This document shows positions 19,237-26,734 of a stretch of 64,000 nucleotides of DNA, piece by piece. Every line of letters starts with the position of its first letter. Position 1 is the first letter of the stretch. Source of the stretch: Bacillus fungorum (GTDB taxonomy: Bacteria > Bacillota > Bacilli > Bacillales > Bacillaceae_G); contig NZ_NWUW01000009.1 of the NCBI RefSeq assembly GCF_002746455.1, positions 62,001 to 126,000 on the forward strand, written 5' to 3'. A program made the translations under genes and the position numbers. Below the pieces are notes generated by a model. It saw nothing but the letters and a program-made list of their open reading frames with translations, made no database searches and was not told the origin of the DNA.

Positions 19237-19494
19237 CAACTTTTATGACCTAGTATTAAAAGTTGGTTATATTTTTATAATTATACTTTATTTCACTAAA
19301 GAAAAAACATAGACTTTATAAGGTTTTATCCATTATGCATATACATACGCGGACATACTATAGACTCTATCTTATTCAAGAATTCTCGGTGTAAACAATA
19401 AATACACTCACCTAAATCTAGCTTTACACAACTGCTACCTCTTCATACCGACAACACTTAATAATTATATTAAAATAATTTTATCTTTCTTGTA
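19237..19494. other. Gene-free AT-rich stretch upstream of the desaturase promoter
   Basis: I see no reading frame with a ribosome site, no stable hairpin and no riboswitch signature in this stretch. Together with the repeat that follows it forms the divergent gap between the desaturase and the FAD/Rieske oxidoreductase. Confidence 0.5.
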
Positions 19495-19593
19495 ATAAAG
19501 TGAAACTTTAATCAGTCCGACCCGCACCTAACTTCTTTGCTTTCGCTGAATTTTGAGGTGGGGTCTTACTGCCCGGCAAATAGCGGGATAAAA
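19495..19593 (+). repeat. bcr1-like repeat, internally deleted copy (about 99 bp)
   Basis: Same left end (ATAAAGTGAAACTTTAATCA) and right end (TAGCGGGATAAA) as the copy at 4457-4613, and the same inner hairpin CACCTAACTTCTTTGC...GAGGTGGGG, but the part with the CATTGGGGG hairpin and the first GGGCAGT arm is missing. About 58 bases have been lost relative to the full copy. Confidence 0.75.
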
Positions 19594-19682
19594 ATAGACT
19601 CCTTCAAAAACAGCACACATGAATTTCATATCATATGGAAATATTAAAAGGAAAATTGTTCTAAAATCGGGAGGTTTCTATA

Positions 19683-21209
19683 ATGACAAGCGATACATTT
19701 CCACAATTCCCATTATCTTATTGGATTGAATCTACTCAAATCCCTGCTTTTCCCCCTTTATCTGAAAATATAAAGACAAAAGTTGCTGTTATCGGTGCTG
19801 GTATTACAGGTATTACTACTGCCTATTTACTGGCAAAAGAAGGCATCGATGTTGTGTTAATTGATTCTGGTCTTATTTTAAATGGGACGACTGGGCATAC
19901 AACTGCAAAGGTAACAGCGCAACATGATATTATTTATGATGAATTAATAAATCATTTCGGTGTGGAAAAGGCCGGGCTTTACTATGAATCAAATAATCAT
20001 GCCCTACAATTCATAAATGAGACTGTGCAAACATATAAAATCGACTGTAATTTCTCAAATGAAGATTCATATTTATATACAACTACCGATAACGGATTAA
20101 GAAATTTATCGAAAGAATATGAAGCCTATCAAAAATTAAATATACCTTGTGACTATGTTCAATCTCTATCGATTCCAATTCCAGTACAATCTGCACTTGT
20201 CATGAAAAACCAAGCACAATTCCATCCCCTCCTTTATTTGAAAACACTTTTAGAAAAGTTTGTGGAGATGGGCGGCAAAGTTTATGAACAAACAACAGCT
20301 ATGGATGTGGAAAAAGGAGATTATCCACAAGTCATTACAAAGGACGGACATCGCATCACTTGCAAATGTGTTGTCTCTTGTTCGCATTTCCCTTTTTATG
20401 ATGCGAATAGCTTTTTCTTTACGCGCATGTATGCTGAACGCTCTTATGCTCTTGCCATCAGAGCAAAAACAGATTATCCAGGTGGCATGTACTTAAGTAT
20501 TGATGATCCAAAACGCTCTTTACGCTATACAACAAACAATGGAGAACAATTAATTTTAATTGGCGGAGAAAGTCATAAAACAGGACAAGGAATTAATACG
20601 ATGCTTCATTACGACGCACTGTATTCTTTTGCAGAAGCAACTTTTGGAGTAGACGAAGTTCCCTATAGATGGTCCGCACAAGATTTAATCACGCTAGATA
20701 AACTTCCTTATATCGGACATATTAACGAAAGAAACCCAAATATATTTGTTGCAACTGGATATCGTAAATGGGGAATGACAACTGGAACTGCTGCCGCTCA
20801 TTTACTGAAGGATTCTATTCTAAAAGTACACAGTCCATATAAAGAACTGTATGCACCATCACGCTTCCATGCAAATCCAGATATAAAAACATTCTTCTCT
20901 CAGAACATTGATGTTGCGAAACATTTAATTGAAGGAAAGATCGAAACCGCATTACGTAAACCAGAAGACCTCGAAGTTGGTGAAGGGTCTGTCGTACATG
21001 TTAACGGTAAACGGGCAGGTGCTTATAAAGACAAAGATGGAAAATTACATATTGTCGATACAACTTGTACACATCTCGGCTGCGAAGTTGAATGGAATAA
21101 TGGTGATTGTACTTGGGATTGTCCTTGTCACGGTTCCCGTTTTTCAATTAAAGGAGACGTTCTTGAAGGTCCAGCAGATCAACCGTTAAAACGAGTTGAT
21201 CTCGAGTAG
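19683..21209 (+). CDS. FAD-dependent oxidoreductase with C-terminal Rieske [2Fe-2S] domain
   Basis: 508 residues in two domains. Residues 30-400 form a DAO/glycine-oxidase-like FAD fold, with the dinucleotide motif VAVIGAGITGITTAYLLAKE at about 32-51 and NGTTGHTTAK after it. Residues about 420-505 are a Rieske domain with CTHLGC and CPCHGS as cluster ligands. No signal peptide is seen, so it is probably cytosolic. Such fusions are thought to pass electrons from an amine or similar substrate through FAD to the Rieske centre; the substrate is unknown. GGGAGG precedes the ATG. It stands alone between a repeat and decayed gene ends. Confidence 0.88.
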   Translation: MTSDTFPQFPLSYWIESTQIPAFPPLSENIKTKVAVIGAGITGITTAYLLAKEGIDVVLIDSGLILNGTTGHTTAKVTAQHDIIYDELINHFGVEKAGLYYESNNHALQFINETVQTYKIDCNFSNEDSYLYTTTDNGLRNLSKEYEAYQKLNIPCDYVQSLSIPIPVQSALVMKNQAQFHPLLYLKTLLEKFVEMGGKVYEQTTAMDVEKGDYPQVITKDGHRITCKCVVSCSHFPFYDANSFFFTRMYAERSYALAIRAKTDYPGGMYLSIDDPKRSLRYTTNNGEQLILIGGESHKTGQGINTMLHYDALYSFAEATFGVDEVPYRWSAQDLITLDKLPYIGHINERNPNIFVATGYRKWGMTTGTAAAHLLKDSILKVHSPYKELYAPSRFHANPDIKTFFSQNIDVAKHLIEGKIETALRKPEDLEVGEGSVVHVNGKRAGAYKDKDGKLHIVDTTCTHLGCEVEWNNGDCTWDCPCHGSRFSIKGDVLEGPADQPLKRVDLE

Positions 21210-21212
21210 ACA

Positions 21213-21308
21213 ATGCAATATAACTTAGCATGGAATTTTTACTTATTCTCATCCGCAGGTCTTCTCGCAGCTATATCTGTTTTCTTTATTCCTACAAAAT
21301 CAAAAGAG
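21213..21308 (+). pseudogene. Possible C-terminal remnant of an MFS transporter
   Basis: Starting just after the Rieske gene stop, the frame reads NLAWNFYLFSSAGLLAAISV followed by FFIPTKSKE, which looks like the last membrane helix and charged tail of a major facilitator permease. No start-proximal part or ribosome site is present and the frame runs into a terminator hairpin. I treat it as a gene end left by a deletion; the family call rests on one helix and is weak. Confidence 0.35.
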
Positions 21309-21332
21309 CACAAATTCACTTGTGCTCTTTTT
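21302..21332. terminator. Bidirectional terminator
   Basis: AAAAGAGCACAA/TTGTGCTCTTTT type hairpin with A/T runs on both sides. It follows the Rieske gene on the plus strand and the decayed nucleotidyltransferase on the minus strand. Confidence 0.8.
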
Positions 21333-21468
21333 CATATGCTGCAAACAACGTATCTCGAAACAATGTATTTAAAATCTCAATATCGATCCCTGATTCCACT
21401 GCAAATAAAATTCTCACATCATTCTCTTTTTCAATTCTTTCTAACTCCGACCTAATTTTCTCTCTCAT
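21316..21468 (-). pseudogene. Internally deleted YcgL-type nucleotidyltransferase remnant (50 codons)
   Basis: From the ATG at 21468 the frame reads MREKIRSELERIEKENDVRI then LFAVESG, the usual N-terminus of YcgL-like predicted nucleotidyltransferases (normally followed by SRAWGF and the catalytic DSDYD block). Instead the frame passes straight into IDIEILNTLFRDTLFAAYEK, which resembles the C-terminal end of the same family, and stops. An in-frame deletion of roughly 200 codons has removed the catalytic core. GGAGATGGT lies upstream of the ATG. The family call is from memory of B. cereus homologues. Confidence 0.55.
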
Positions 21469-21546
21469 TTCATACCATCTCCATTTTTTGATTATTTCCT
21501 TGGAAATTCGACAAATATACTACTAAGTTTACTACATACTAAAATA

Positions 21547-21569
21547 GCTGTCAGAAAATTCCCGACAGC
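21547..21569 (-). terminator. Weak hairpin after the two-P-loop ATPase gene
   Basis: GCTGTC/GACAGC stem with an 11-base loop, 21 bases past the stop codon on the minus strand. The T-run is poor, so function as a terminator is uncertain. Confidence 0.4.
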
Positions 21570-21589
21570 CTAACAAAACTCCTTATTTT

Positions 21590-22699
21590 TTACTTGTTCT
21601 TTTCTGTTACACTAGCCGCAATTCGTTCAAACTCTTTTTGAATCTCCTCTTTATATGCATCCACTTTTGAAAAATCCATAGCAGCAATATAAATTCGTTC
21701 TAATTTATCACGGACTGATTTTGCTTTCGCTAAGAAAGACATCGCCTCATTCATTTTTGCTTTATATCGAATCGACACGTCGCGAATCTCTGTCGCATGC
21801 TTCTCATCCGTCCCTGGTGTCACAATAAGGGCATACATATCTATAATTTCATCACCTTCGCGGCTCGGAAAATATTCATGTGGTGCGGTGCTATCAAAAA
21901 TTGCAAAACCTAATTCTCTTACGATAACCATATCAAGACTATTTGGATCAAATCCACAATGATACACTTCAACTTCAAAGCCTTTTTCTTCTGCTACCTT
22001 AGCTAATTTTTTGAGCATTGTTGATTTTCCAGAGCCTGGGCGTCCTTTTATAAAATAACGATGTGGTAATCCTTCTGTTAAATTAGGAACAAAATCAACT
22101 GCTCCTTTCGGTGTAGCTGCTCCTAAAAAGCGATGTTTCACAAGCGATTGTTTCCCGCCTTTATCTGTAAACAATTTCTGAATCAGCTGATCGGTTAGTT
22201 CATTCGCTTTATTAAAATCAATGTTATTAATATATATTTTCTCCCACTCATCATGTATAACTAACGCCTTGTTAAAACAAGCGTAAGCAGCTTGAAAAGC
22301 CTTACTTGCTTCTGAAACAAATCGTTCAATTTCCAATTTCTGCTTTCTTAATTTATCTGAATCCCAAGCAACTCCTAAATTAATATATTCCTCGACAACT
22401 CCTGGCATTTTTGGCTCGATAACATGCGGTGATGTGCCATCAACAATTCCCACTTTTAACTTCGGGATAATTACACCATCAACCGATTTATTATCAGAAG
22501 AACAGTGTAAAAATTCAATGTCATATCCTTTTTCAACCCATTCACGACCTATTGCCTTAATTAAAGAGGATTTCCCCGTTCCAGGGCCACCCTTTAAAAT
22601 AAACAACCTGTTTAGTCCTTTTAAATTCTCTTCATATAAATTATGAAATCCTCTAGCTGTATTTCCGCCAGCATAATAATTCAATACATTCCCTGTCAC
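21590..22699 (-). CDS. Predicted ATPase with two P-loop domains
   Basis: 369 residues made of two similar halves, each with a Walker A motif: LKGGPGTGKSSLIKAI near residue 38 and IKGRPGSGKSTMLKKL near residue 215. Each half repeats the pattern of a strand giving EFLHCSSDNKSVDGV or EVYHCGFDPNSLDMV, then a helical segment. This arrangement matches a conserved but uncharacterised Firmicute ATPase family. I start at the GTG at 22699, with GAAGGAG 8 bases upstream; the GTG three codons earlier touches that ribosome site. No function is known; the duplicated nucleotide-binding site suggests an intramolecular pseudo-dimer. Confidence 0.82.
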   Translation of the reverse strand: MTGNVLNYYAGGNTARGFHNLYEENLKGLNRLFILKGGPGTGKSSLIKAIGREWVEKGYDIEFLHCSSDNKSVDGVIIPKLKVGIVDGTSPHVIEPKMPGVVEEYINLGVAWDSDKLRKQKLEIERFVSEASKAFQAAYACFNKALVIHDEWEKIYINNIDFNKANELTDQLIQKLFTDKGGKQSLVKHRFLGAATPKGAVDFVPNLTEGLPHRYFIKGRPGSGKSTMLKKLAKVAEEKGFEVEVYHCGFDPNSLDMVIVRELGFAIFDSTAPHEYFPSREGDEIIDMYALIVTPGTDEKHATEIRDVSIRYKAKMNEAMSFLAKAKSVRDKLERIYIAAMDFSKVDAYKEEIQKEFERIAASVTEKNK

Positions 22700-22848
22700 T
22701 GCACTCACTCCTTCGCAGCATTCTATTTACATAAGCTACAATATGCGAGCAACTTTATTTGGGTGAATACCTATTTTATGTTGCGTAAAAAAAGGAAATG
22801 AATTACAATTTATTATAAAGAAAATTCTGATTTTAAAATCGAATATAC

Positions 22849-22962
22849 CTTTATCAAGAGAGGCAGAGGGACCGGCCCTTTGAAGCCCAGCAACCTCAGT
22901 TTATACAAACTGAATAGGTGCTAATTCCTGCAAAATGCATTGCATTTTGAAAGATAAAACGT
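22849..22962 (+). promoter_or_regulatory. S-box (SAM-I) riboswitch
   Basis: The conserved core is present in order: TTATCAAGAGAGGCAGAGGG, GGCCCTTTGAAGCCC, AGCAACC, then the P3 arm CAGTTTATACAAACTG, AGGTGCTAATTCCTGC, a P4-like CAAAATGCATTGCATTTTG stem, and GATAAAA closing P1 with TTTATC. It is followed at once by a terminator hairpin (22976-23015) and then the cyclase gene. SAM binding would favour termination, so expression should rise when methionine/SAM is low. Confidence 0.95.
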
Positions 22963-22975
22963 AACTATTGTGTGC

Positions 22976-23015
22976 AAAACTCATCTTTCTTGATTATGAA
23001 AGGTGAGTTTTTTTA
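22976..23015 (+). terminator. Riboswitch-controlled terminator
   Basis: AAAACTCATCTTTC pairs with GAAAGGTGAGTTTT around an 8-base loop, followed by a T-run. It is the expression platform of the S-box and lies 32 bases before the GTG start of the cyclase gene. Confidence 0.92.
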
Positions 23016-23046
23016 TATTTCAAAACATATATTGGAGGTATTTAAA

Positions 23047-23679
23047 GTGAAAGTAATTGATCTATCACAAACATTTGAAAATAATATGTCTCAATTCCCT
23101 GGAACACCCAAAATCAATTTAGAAGCCATTACAAGTGTTGAAGAGACAGGCTATCAAGTTACAGATTTTCATTCTGTCGTTCATGTTGGCACGCATTGCG
23201 ATGCTCCTGCCCATTTCATTTCAGGCGCAACCACTATTGATCAATTACCCCTAGATCAATTTGTAGGCGAAGCTGTTCTTATTGATGTAACTCATGTACA
23301 AGAACGAAAATTACCTAAGGAAGTATTGTATGACGCTGACATAAAAGAAGGAGATATTGTCATTTTCCATTCCAATCTATCTACTAAATGGAATACAGAA
23401 GCGTATGCAAAAGAAGCTTTTTATCTTTCTGAAGAATTAGCCGAAGAACTAGTTCAATTAAAAGTAAAATCGGTCGGTTTAGATTTCATTTCTCCTGATG
23501 AGGTAACGACAGAAACATCACCGATTCATCATATACTACTTGGGAATAATATTTATTTAATTGAAAACTTAACAAACTTAGATGCCATTAACACGACACG
23601 TTTCTTTTTCTCAGCAGCACCTTTAAAAATTAAAGATAGCGACGGGGCTTTCGCAAGAGCTTTCGCTGTTATTTTTTAA
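23047..23679 (+). CDS. Cyclase-family metal hydrolase (kynurenine formamidase-like fold)
   Basis: 210-residue protein of the cyclase family (PF04199), zinc- or manganese-dependent hydrolases that include arylformamidase and isatin hydrolase. The metal motif HVGTHCDAPAHF is at about 44-55, preceded by the start VKVIDLSQTFENNMSQFPGT. The GTG at 23047 with GGAGG 8 bases upstream is the start; the frame stays open upstream, but that part is the riboswitch terminator. Control by an S-box is seen directly and links the enzyme to sulfur amino acid or SAM metabolism, an unusual context for this family. The substrate is unknown. A tryptophan-catabolic role is unlikely as no kyn genes are near. Confidence 0.88.
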   Translation: MKVIDLSQTFENNMSQFPGTPKINLEAITSVEETGYQVTDFHSVVHVGTHCDAPAHFISGATTIDQLPLDQFVGEAVLIDVTHVQERKLPKEVLYDADIKEGDIVIFHSNLSTKWNTEAYAKEAFYLSEELAEELVQLKVKSVGLDFISPDEVTTETSPIHHILLGNNIYLIENLTNLDAINTTRFFFSAAPLKIKDSDGAFARAFAVIF

Positions 23680-23691
23680 ACACGGATATAA

Positions 23692-23722
23692 AAAAGCAAA
23701 GATCATCATTGACCTTTGCTTC
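23692..23722. terminator. Convergent terminator between cyclase and PqqD-like genes
   Basis: AAGCAAAG/CTTTGCTT stem with a 12-base loop just past the cyclase stop. Its distal arm covers the last codons of the convergent PqqD-like gene. Confidence 0.65.
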
Positions 23723-24089
23723 TATATTTTTTATTTAAACTAAGAAAGAATTGCTCGACACGAGGACGTACCCAAGCTAAATAATCTTTCTCTTTCTTCT
23801 TTGTACAAGCTATTTCTTCCCCATCTACCATTTCGACAAGCTCTAGCTCTAACAGTTGCCTCGTAAATGCTAACATATTTATTTCTTCGGCAGGATACTC
23901 TTCTTTTAATTTCTCCTCAATTTCCCCCAATAAAAAACCGTCACGCATCATTGCCAATGCATCAATCCAAAGTGGCGGCATTTCATATTTTTCTCCTGTA
24001 ATTGTATCTTTTACAATATAATTCTTTTGCTCTTTTCGAAATTGAATCGTGTGTAAACATACAGTCGAATTTAATGTTAATTCCATCAT
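23706..24089 (-). CDS. PqqD-like (RRE-fold) small protein, possibly a truncated metallopeptidase N-terminus
   Basis: 127 residues. The region 5-90 has the pattern of PqqD/RiPP-recognition domains: a beta hairpin (YIVKDTITGEKYEMP), a helix beginning LWIDALAMMRDG, then a winged region with EIEEKLKEEYPAEE and FTRQLLELELVEMV. The C-terminal part KDYLAWVRPRVEQFF resembles the linker that in larger proteins leads into a membrane-bound M50-type peptidase, but here the frame ends at NKKYRSKGQ. It may therefore be either a complete standalone chaperone-like protein or a stub. No RiPP precursor or maturase gene is visible nearby. The start is one of two adjacent ATGs behind AGAGGTGGT. Confidence 0.6.
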   Translation of the reverse strand: MMELTLNSTVCLHTIQFRKEQKNYIVKDTITGEKYEMPPLWIDALAMMRDGFLLGEIEEKLKEEYPAEEINMLAFTRQLLELELVEMVDGEEIACTKKKEKDYLAWVRPRVEQFFLSLNKKYRSKGQ

Positions 24090-24240
24090 ACCACCTCTTT
24101 CATAATATCTGCATAGAAAAAAGGATGCGCGTGCACCCCATCTTTTCCTAACACTACCGAACCGTTACATGAATAACAAATTTCATGTCGATATTTTCCT
24201 CCATTATAAACGAAGTATTTTATAAAAAAAACCCTTCTTG

Positions 24241-24260
24241 AAACATTTTATAAAATGTTT
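24241..24260. other. Perfect 20-bp palindrome in an intergenic region
   Basis: AAACATTTTATAAAATGTTT is its own reverse complement. It lies between the truncated kinase and the PqqD-like gene, upstream of neither gene in the usual sense, and has no T-run of a terminator. It could be an operator left from a lost gene. Confidence 0.4.
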
Positions 24261-24310
24261 ATATTTACACAACAAGAACACTTTTCTGAAAAATATTTTC
24301 TTCTAGCATA

Positions 24311-24811
24311 TTATACTGTCGGTAAAAAAATCTCCACTTTCGTTCCTATTCCCATGCTACTTTGAATCGCGATATTTCCTTGATGTTCCTTAATAATTTT
24401 ATATGTAATCATTAATCCAAGTCCCGTACCATTCTCCTTTATTTTGTAAAAAGCCTTACCAATATTCTCTAATTTCTCCTTCTCTATACCAAAGCCTTGA
24501 TCTTCAACAGAAATACACAAATGCCCTTCAGTTTTTTGATATGCACGGATATGAATATCTCCACCTTCTGGCATTGACTCTATTCCGTTTTTAATAATGT
24601 TTAATAATACCTGTTTTAATTGTTTATCATCACCATTTATAACAGGTAGATTCCCATCTACTTGCAAATGAAATCTCACTCTATATTGTGCTGCATAACT
24701 TTCCATTAGCTGGACAACATATAAAAGGATTTTCCGTATATTACACCATTCATAATTCGTTGGTTTCGGTTTTCCTAATAACATCAATTCACTAACAAAC
24801 CCGTTAATCAA
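24311..24811 (-). pseudogene. Histidine kinase C-terminal fragment (N-terminus lost)
   Basis: The 166 residues hold only the ATP-binding domain of a sporulation-kinase-like histidine kinase: LKQVLLNIIKNGIESMPEGG (N box), VEDQGFGI (G1), GTGLGLMITYKIIKEHQG (G2) and GTKVEIFLP. The DHp helix with the phospho-accepting His, and any sensor domain, are missing. Upstream the frame meets a TAG four codons before the TTG taken as start, and there is no ribosome site; just beyond lies the terminator of the CotB-like gene. A gene deletion has thus fused the kinase end to unrelated DNA. It cannot autophosphorylate on its own. Confidence 0.75.
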
Positions 24812-24828
24812 ATCGAGCTAAACAAATG

Positions 24829-24870
24829 GGCTCGACCTTTTCTTCTGCATATAAAAGAAAAAGCCAGCCC
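24829..24870 (-). terminator. Hairpin after the third CotB-like gene
   Basis: On the minus strand GGGCT-GG-CTTTTTC pairs with GAAAAGG-TCG-AGCCC across a 14-base loop, followed by ATTTG. Likely terminator despite the bulges. Confidence 0.5.
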
Positions 24871-24881
24871 TTTCAACTAGC

Positions 24882-25550
24882 TTACGGACAATGGACAGAT
24901 TTTACATGTTGAATATTTACATACATTTTCTCATCACGTGCTTTTAATATTTCAATATGTCCTTCATTAATCTTCGCCATCTTTCCGATTTTATTAGATT
25001 CCTCACCTAAATCGAACACCATGATTTTCCCAGCCATTTTAATAAGTTGTTCTTCAAAGGTTCTAGCTAACGTAATATTTAATGGATTTACGGGGAGTTC
25101 ATTTTTATTGAGGGAATAAGGGACTTGATTTTCTTTATACGGAATTAACCATTTCAAATGCTTTAAAGATATATATACCGTTTTATAAACTGGACTATAA
25201 AAAACAATATAATCGTTCATTACACTTGTAACATAACCATGTATTGGAGCATTTCCTGCTACATAAATTTCTGTAAAAATCCCTTTAGAAGTACTTAATA
25301 CTTTTCTCAAAGAAATGGAAGGGGATTCCCTCTTAATTATAGAATCCACATCTGGTTTTGATATTTCCTCATCATATGGTCTTAAAAATTTATAATATTG
25401 TACATGGTATAAAGATATATATACGTAGTCTTGTCCATTGTAAAGAACGACGATATCATTTCCTACATCAATTAATACACCTTTAAATCTTTTTTCACCG
25501 ATTAATTTAACATATATATTTTCTCCAATATTTTTGTTCAACTCATTCAT
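24882..25550 (-). CDS. CotB-like DUF2642 spore protein, three repeats
   Basis: 222 residues consisting of three LSm-like units: each has a beta strand ending in KGVLIDVGNDIVVLY-type sequence, then YVYISLYHVQ, TVYISLKHLK or MYVNIQHVKS. The same signature (strand, then YxxxxHxKS) forms CotB. Unlike its two neighbours it lacks the RGGPE motifs and a Ser/Arg tail. GAAGGAGG lies 6 bases before the ATG. The gap of 161 bases to the cotB-like gene upstream suggests a separate transcript. A role in spore coat or exosporium is inferred from family and place. Confidence 0.7.
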   Translation of the reverse strand: MNELNKNIGENIYVKLIGEKRFKGVLIDVGNDIVVLYNGQDYVYISLYHVQYYKFLRPYDEEISKPDVDSIIKRESPSISLRKVLSTSKGIFTEIYVAGNAPIHGYVTSVMNDYIVFYSPVYKTVYISLKHLKWLIPYKENQVPYSLNKNELPVNPLNITLARTFEEQLIKMAGKIMVFDLGEESNKIGKMAKINEGHIEILKARDEKMYVNIQHVKSVHCP

Positions 25551-25711
25551 TTATATCCTCCTTCTTATAAATTTCTTCTTTCCTATCTTCCATTTTAAAA
25601 AAATAATCAGGGCAAAGTTCTGTCTTAATAGTAAGTAATTCCTTTTCATACTATCGAAAGAAGAAATTGTTCTTTTCTTTTCCTCATAATGCCCCTCTTA
25701 TTTATTAAACA

Positions 25712-26161
25712 TTATTCATCTTCATTCTTTTTACATTTCACTACTTGACTCACACTCTTAATATGATAGTTTATGATATAAATGACTTCATCGCAGTTTA
25801 CTAGCGTAATAAATTCTTCATGCACTTCACTTAATAACCCTTCCACACACTCTGGGCCGCCACGATTAATCTTTACCCACTTATACTTCGAGTCACATAA
25901 TACATCGACAAAAGTATCATCATCAGAGTCGAAACATGAAACATAGCAATCGTCACATTTACTTTCTTTCACTTTCTTAACTAGACTCTTCACGTGTTTC
26001 AATTGATAATATACTAATTCACCAAGAGGAAGTTGTAATGTAAGGTAATCTCTTCCTAACGATACAAGTACCCCCACTCGACTCTCTGGTCCACGAAGAT
26101 TTACTTTTACAGTCTCGCCGACTAAGCACTTAATTTGCTCACAGCATAATACACTCTCCAA
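25712..26161 (-). CDS. cotB2: CotB-related spore coat protein (second copy)
   Basis: 149 residues with two CotB repeat units: VKVNLRGPESRVGVLVSLGR (about 18-37) with LVYYQLKHVKS, and KWVKINRGGPECVEGLLSEV (about 94-113) with IYIINYHIKSV. Cys are frequent (CC, CDDCYVSC), suggesting cross-linking in the coat. The start is TTG at 26161 with AAAGGAGG 8 bases upstream; no ATG is suitable. Only 20 bases separate it from the upstream cotB1-like gene, so the two form an operon. The short Ser/Lys/Arg tail of B. subtilis CotB is absent here. Symbol follows usage for B. cereus CotB paralogues. Confidence 0.82.
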   Translation of the reverse strand: MESVLCCEQIKCLVGETVKVNLRGPESRVGVLVSLGRDYLTLQLPLGELVYYQLKHVKSLVKKVKESKCDDCYVSCFDSDDDTFVDVLCDSKYKWVKINRGGPECVEGLLSEVHEEFITLVNCDEVIYIINYHIKSVSQVVKCKKNEDE

Positions 26162-26181
26162 GTTTATATCCTCCTTTCTTA

Positions 26182-26694
26182 TTATCTTCCTCTACTTGAT
26201 TGTCTTTGTGCACGAGCTCGACCTGAATTACTTTCACTTTCACTATTACTTTCTTCGCTTTCTTCGCTCTCTTCGCTCTCTTCGCACCCTACTGTGACAC
26301 TCTTAATATGGGATATTGCAACTAATATAACTTCTTCTTTTACAATTAATTTCACAAATTCACAAGAAACATCTTGCAAGATACCTTCAACTTTCTCTGG
26401 GCCACCACGATTAATTTTCACCCAGCGATATTTGAAGCTTTGAAGTAGCTTTTCAAAGTCATCTTCACATTCCAACCATCTGCAATCATCAACTTTACAA
26501 TTTTTCGCATTTTTAGTAATGCTTTTTAGATGACAAGTCTGATAGTAGTAGATCTCCCCTTTTTCATTCTTTAATACAAAGTAATCCGAACATACTGCGA
26601 CTATTGTCCCTTTTTGAGATTCTGGACCACCCCTGTTTACTCTCACAAAAGATCCAATTAAGTCTTTCAAAAAATCACAATGAAATAAACTCAC
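26182..26694 (-). CDS. cotB1: CotB-related spore coat protein with Ser/Glu/Arg-rich tail
   Basis: 170 residues. Two CotB units, VRVNRGGPESQKGTIVAVCS (about 18-37) with YYYQTCHLKSI, and RWVKINRGGPEKVEGILQDV (about 91-110) with HIKSVTV, are followed by a low-complexity tail of repeated ESEES and ending in RARAQRQSSRGR, comparable to the serine-rich tail of B. subtilis CotB that is phosphorylated by CotH. The start is GTG at 26694 behind GAAGGGG. A sigma-K-like promoter lies just upstream. The tail repeats in DNA are TTCGCT/C repeats on the plus strand and may vary in number among strains. Confidence 0.85.
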   Translation of the reverse strand: MSLFHCDFLKDLIGSFVRVNRGGPESQKGTIVAVCSDYFVLKNEKGEIYYYQTCHLKSITKNAKNCKVDDCRWLECEDDFEKLLQSFKYRWVKINRGGPEKVEGILQDVSCEFVKLIVKEEVILVAISHIKSVTVGCEESEESEESEESNSESESNSGRARAQRQSSRGR

Positions 26695-26734
26695 GAGAAA
26701 ACCCCTTCCATTAATTTATAAGCTTTTGCACTGA

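Noticed and set aside
20929-21189. 86-codon frame inside the Rieske domain region
   Set aside because: Shadow of the oxidoreductase gene, whose Rieske Cys/His motifs are intact in the main frame.
22972-23046. N-terminal extension of the cyclase gene
   Set aside because: The DNA is the S-box terminator; the GTG at 23047 has the proper ribosome site and matches the family start.
26220-26290. CRISPR-like or satellite repeat in the cotB1 tail
   Set aside because: It is a short in-frame run coding for Glu-Ser repeats, without spacers.
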